Below are positions 59,931-64,000 of a DNA stretch of 64,000 bases, in pieces. Source of the stretch: Erythrocercus mccallii (Eukaryota > Chordata > Aves > Passeriformes > Dicruridae); the NCBI GenBank assembly GCA_013397435.1, contig VZRG01000370.1, forward strand, positions 268,793 to 332,792, read 5' to 3'. A program made the position numbers and the translations under genes. How positions within the stretch are numbered: the stretch's first letter is position 1; the number at the start of each line of letters is the position of its first letter. The notes below the pieces were generated by a model. The model was not told where the DNA came from. It was given only the letters and a program-made list of their open reading frames with translations, and did not search any database.

Positions 59931-62079
59931 TTAAAAAAAAATATATAATTTATGTATTTATTTTCTTGCCTGCCAGCCTTCCCCCTAACAATGGGCACAT
60001 CCTGCAGTGGCTTGAACTTGGCTGCAATATTTTCTGTTGACGGCCGTGGTGCGTGTGCGCGCTCACACCCCTGGTCGTCCTTTTGTCAAAAATGTGGTGG
60101 TGGCCATTGTTGTCTCATATTCTGCAAATGCATGGAAGGTGCCTCAAAAGCCTTTCCTCTAAAATTGAACAATTCTGTCAAAAAAGATTAGTTCTATTTT
60201 GTCTGCTGCTTGCTGACTATTCATGAATGTAAAGAGAGAGGGCTTGGGTGTCATACTAAGTTGCTAAGGTGGCTGGCTTTCGGCTATTGACTTGAGGATA
60301 CCAAACCAGAGCCTACAAAAGAGCAGCCAGAAGGAGAGGAGAGAACTGGTCTGCCATGTGTTTCAGCTATACCTTCTTTAGCTGCCCATTTATTCCTTTT
60401 GTTGCCACAACTTTTATTGTCATACAGTTGAAAAAAATGTTAGACACAGGCTTCAGGCTGCACCAAGCAGAAAAAAGGATTAGCATATCACTAGGATCAT
60501 CTTACACTGAACCAAATTCTTTTCAGGATGTATAATTAGTGAATACAGTCTTCCTCCCCCCCACCCCCCCCTTTTTTTTTTGAAGGCATGGGGGAGCCTA
60601 TGGATAAGGAAAATTAGCTCAGATCTCTGGGTAGGAAACAAGAAGAAAGGACAGAAAAGGAAAAGTTCTCTAGTTTCAGTGAGGATTTTATAAAGGCTGC
60701 TCCATCATTTTAGTCTTCTGTGACAAGAAGCCTTCTGCACATTCACAAAATGTGTGGCAGTAACTTAAGAGGAAATTTTTATTTTTATTTTTTTTTTTTT
60801 ACAATAATGTGAATCACCTTCCCCAAAGGGGGCCCAGGAGGAGAGAAACTGATTCCAGAGGTGGGCTCAGATCTGAGCAGCTGGAGCTGGGCAGCGCTCC
60901 TGTGGCCCTCTCCCTGACAAGGGCTCAGCAGAAGATGTGATCCTGCAGGATGCATTACCTCTTTCCACCTCACGGATGCTCCCAGCTCCCTCTGCCATCT
61001 GGGAAGCACACACTGCCCTGTGTACTGCAACAAAAAAATGCTTGGACGTGTATGAGTGAGTCACAGAACCGAACTAAGATATGTTGTATAAGCATTTTTA
61101 AAATAGCATGGCAGAATTAATGATCTATTTTTTATAGTTACAGGCCATTTTCAGTGATGACAGGAACAAGGACGAACTAAATAGCAGGACTGTGGGTTTA
61201 GAGTGTTCCTTGCCTGTTCAGGAACCTCCCAAATGTGGGTGGTATTGATGGAACAGGCTTAGCCTTTGCTGGTTCTCCGGACAGTTCAACCCGCAGACCC
61301 TTGGCCCTGAAAATCTTTGATTGGAATCACATTTGCATCAGGGTGTGCTTGCAAAATACGCCTCTGCCTTCTCCAGCTGGGGTTAAGGTGTTTTTCTGCA
61401 GGACCATGAGGGTGAAGAGGAGGCTTTTGGCTTGGTGCACCCTTAGCAAATCTCCCATCTCAGTCCTCTGTTGACTCCAAAACTCAGCTGCACCTTTGCC
61501 CCTGACAGATCCGGGCGTTCCCTGCTTTCGGTCAGAGCAAAATTCGAGAGGAGAATTACCCTGGGAAGGAAACAGAGCTTCTTTTTCAGCTGAACGGTTG
61601 GTAATTTCGCTGCGTTTCATCACGCCGCACATTAGACATCATTGCCTTTTCAAACTGTTCAAACCAATTGTTCCACCAAAGGAGCAATTGGACGTGAATA
61701 TTCAGAAGCTGCTCTGGGCTGCTCGGTGGTAATTGGTCACATCACTCACATGGTCTCCTTCCCTTTTTGATGAGGAGAGGGTAGAAATTTGTTTCACGCG
61801 GATACTTAAACACCCACACATAAAAATCTTATTTAGCACAAGCATTGTTTGTTGATTTTGTTGGGGTTTTTTGTTGGTTTTTTTTTTGGTTTGTTTGTTT
61901 TTTGGGGTTTTGTTTGGTTCTTTTTTTTTTCTGGGTGTTTCTACAGCAGAGAGAATGCTCAGTATGGAGGGCAAAGGAGGGGAGAAAATGAAAGGAGAAG
62001 TCAATTAAAATGGTGATTGCAGATGCTGAAAAGTGTTTCTCTCTTCTCCTAGTGCAGGTCCCACTTTTGGTGGGATGTG
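59931..62079. other. Unique noncoding sequence with low-complexity tracts
   Basis: No gene recognised. C- and T-runs lie at 60556-60580, a T-run at 60780-60801, and a T/G-rich tract at 61847-61932. The 61560-61740 part, with CpGs and CAAT/AATTGG cores, may be regulatory. Confidence 0.4.
61847..61932. repeat. T/G-rich low-complexity tract
   Basis: T-runs of 4-11 interrupted by G or GG, similar in style to the 13215 tract. Confidence 0.8.
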
Positions 62080-62158
62080 ATTTTGGCTGGGGCTTGGAAG
62101 GAGATGATCTTTAAGGTCCCTTCTAACCTGAACCATCCTGTGCTTCTATGACTCTGTG
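62080..62158 (+). mobile_element. CR1 LINE terminal fragment
   Basis: Sense: GGCTTGGAAGGAGATGATCT, TTAAGGTCCCTTCTAACCTG, AACCATCCTGTGCTTCTATG and a tail ending ACTCTGTGAC. Only the last 80 bases remain. Confidence 0.88.
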
Positions 62159-64000
62159 ACAGAATATTCCTTGGCCAGGGGACAGGGATGAGGTTTAGGG
62201 TTAGGAGAAAGTCCCAGTAGCAGCAGCACCAATGTTTGCAGGCACCCAGAGCTCAGAGTGGGAGGCAGTTGTGGCAAACCAGATGTGAAGTTCGGGAAAG
62301 TGAGCATGGAGTGTGGTCTGGGTAATTCCTACACCACAGGGCTAAGAAAAAAACATTTCACAGCCAAGAAATATTCGAGGAGAAATTACCTGAGCTATTT
62401 GGGGAAATTATGTTGGATATTTTACAGCTGGGAGGGTCACACATACAGATGCTCATCTGTTGTCCATGTGGACCTCCTTGATTTCAGAGAGGATAATTGG
62501 CAAGGGATGCCTGTGGAGAGGAGCATCAGGTAAAGCAACTGTGTCAGGCACTGTGACTTGTGGTATTCTTCATATTGACACTGAACAGAGTGTGGAATTA
62601 TGAACAGGGGTGACTTGAAAGCTGTTGTTTATTTACAATGTAAAATAGAAATACTGACGTTCTCCATGCTGAAAAACAAATTACTCATAAAGGCCACTTT
62701 TTATTAATGAGGAGAAAACCCAGAACAGCTGGAGGAATCCAAGGGTGTTAATTTTAGAGACTGATCAACGTTCAGTAGGAGGCAGCAGTTCATCTTACTC
62801 AGCTCACACACCCTCCTTCCTTCTCCTTCCAGTAAAACCTGGCTGACACAAGAGAAAGAGTAAATAAAAATCAGAAAACATTAAGGATGGAAACAGCGGA
62901 CATTGGGATGTTTGCAATCTACCTCCTGTAATTTTGCAATCACATTCAAAATGCACTTCATTTGCAGGTGACCTAATTTGCCCATACCTGGGGCTGGGCT
63001 CCTTGGTAGCAGCTAAAAAAAGCACATTCCAGCATTCCAGAGATCACCTTGGGGCGTTTGGTCAGGGGATGGAGCTGGATATCCACGCTCAGTGCCGGCT
63101 CTGCCTGTGGGTGTGTCTCCCTGAAGCCTGCAGGATATATATTTTTTTTTTTTTTTGCTGTAAATAGATGCTGTTTAATAAGTATTCCATGCGCATTTTG
63201 TCATTAGCCTGATGCTATAGAGCCACGAGGACCCAACCTTGATTTATAAAGCTGTTAAAATGTTTGACCTTGTTCAAATAAAAGCCTCAAGGTTAATTGC
63301 AACAAGCATTCCAGATATATTCTCTCTGTTCTGGTGGCCCTGATGATTTAGAGGAGGAAAGGGTAATAAATTCTCATCTTCTAAAAGTGACTGCAGTGCA
63401 AAAGTGCAAGAGTTTGCTTTTCTGCCATTTTCATGTTTTACCACACTTTGATATGTGATATATTGAGTGATGATTAGTTGCCTCTTCCTCGGGAGCACTG
63501 GAAATTCGATATTTTTACTTAAAGTGTGATAAGAAGCATGTGAGAATGGAAAAAAAAAAAAAAGAAAAGGTTGTTGGGAATAAAGAGTCTGAGCTTTACT
63601 CCTGCATGGGATGTATCCATAATGAGGTAAACAAAGGCATTGTGGTTTTCTTTTTTTTTCCTTATTGCACAGAAAACAAATTTCACAAAATAAAAACCAA
63701 TTTAAGTTTCTTTTAAAAGAACTGGGAAATATTGAGGAAAGTTAATTGAAGCACATTCAAATTACAATAAACACATAGAAGCACAATTATCTTCTTTTGA
63801 CTAGTGTGTGGCTTAGAGATGTTTTTATCTTTTGTTTATTGCACTATTAAAAATATGGAGAGGCATCAAGAAAGGGTAGATAGCTGCCATATGGACTTAC
63901 ATATTTTCCCTATTTATATTTAAATAACTATCCATGAGAAATTATGCACAAATCGTGCAATAATTCCCAACTGAAATGACTGTTTAGAAAATAAAAATTC
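62159..64000. other. Unique noncoding sequence
   Basis: No gene or repeat recognised. A T-run at 63139-63154 and an A-run at 63550-63563 are present. The last 800 bases are AT-rich and repeat-free, so a conserved element there is possible. Confidence 0.4.

Overview
This window looks like vertebrate nuclear DNA from a bird, possibly a songbird. The main reason is 22 short fragments of the 3' end of CR1 retrotransposons, the dominant LINE of birds. They share diagnostic stretches such as TTCCAACCCAAACCATTCT and tails related to the octamer ATTCTRTG. Further support comes from a solo retroviral LTR and an ancient MIR-like SINE. The songbird placement is a guess from the overall repeat style. There is no bacterial or viral gene organisation, no operon and no CRISPR array.

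No protein-coding gene can be called with confidence. Open frames are short and are mostly CR1 antisense, GC-rich or chance frames. The most exon-like signals are a two-exon candidate at 5640-5788 and 6183-6333 (+), a noncoding-looking exon candidate at 37030-37135 (+), a 110-codon frame without ATG at 24710-25042 (-), and a 71-codon frame at 37472-37687 (+) whose ATG has a strong Kozak context. All are weak. I read the window as a gene desert or a very long intron.

Layout. 1-8.1 kb: unique sequence with two CR1 fragments, an AT-rich palindrome and the candidate spliced pair. 8.1-14.7 kb: four CR1 fragments around an AT-rich, enhancer-like block at 9.15-9.64 kb. 14.7-22 kb: mostly unique, with a conserved-looking block containing a perfect octamer site. 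22-30.5 kb: CR1 copies in both orientations, the solo LTR at 26322-26770, a 140-base gap and a CpG-dense block at 28.8-29.1 kb. 30.5-40.1 kb: sparse CR1, an AT-rich candidate regulatory block at 34 kb, GC-richer sequence at 36-38.5 kb with a CTCF-like motif, and the MIR-like SINE at 39.3-39.6 kb. 40-56 kb: sparse CR1, a 290-base gap, small diverged tandem duplications and two perfect hairpins (50018-50058 and 52392-52417). 56-64 kb: a CpG-island-like segment at about 58.43-59.06 kb, conserved-looking DNA next to it (59.09-59.32 and 59.73-59.93 kb) and an (ATT)17 microsatellite.

I did not find a new biological system. The items most worth a second look are the CpG island with its adjoining candidate elements, the MIR-like SINE beside an AT-rich block, the 15-bp perfect hairpin and the LTR with 9-bp inverted termini. 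Every 'conserved-looking' call rests on composition and transcription-factor-like motifs only; no alignment was possible.
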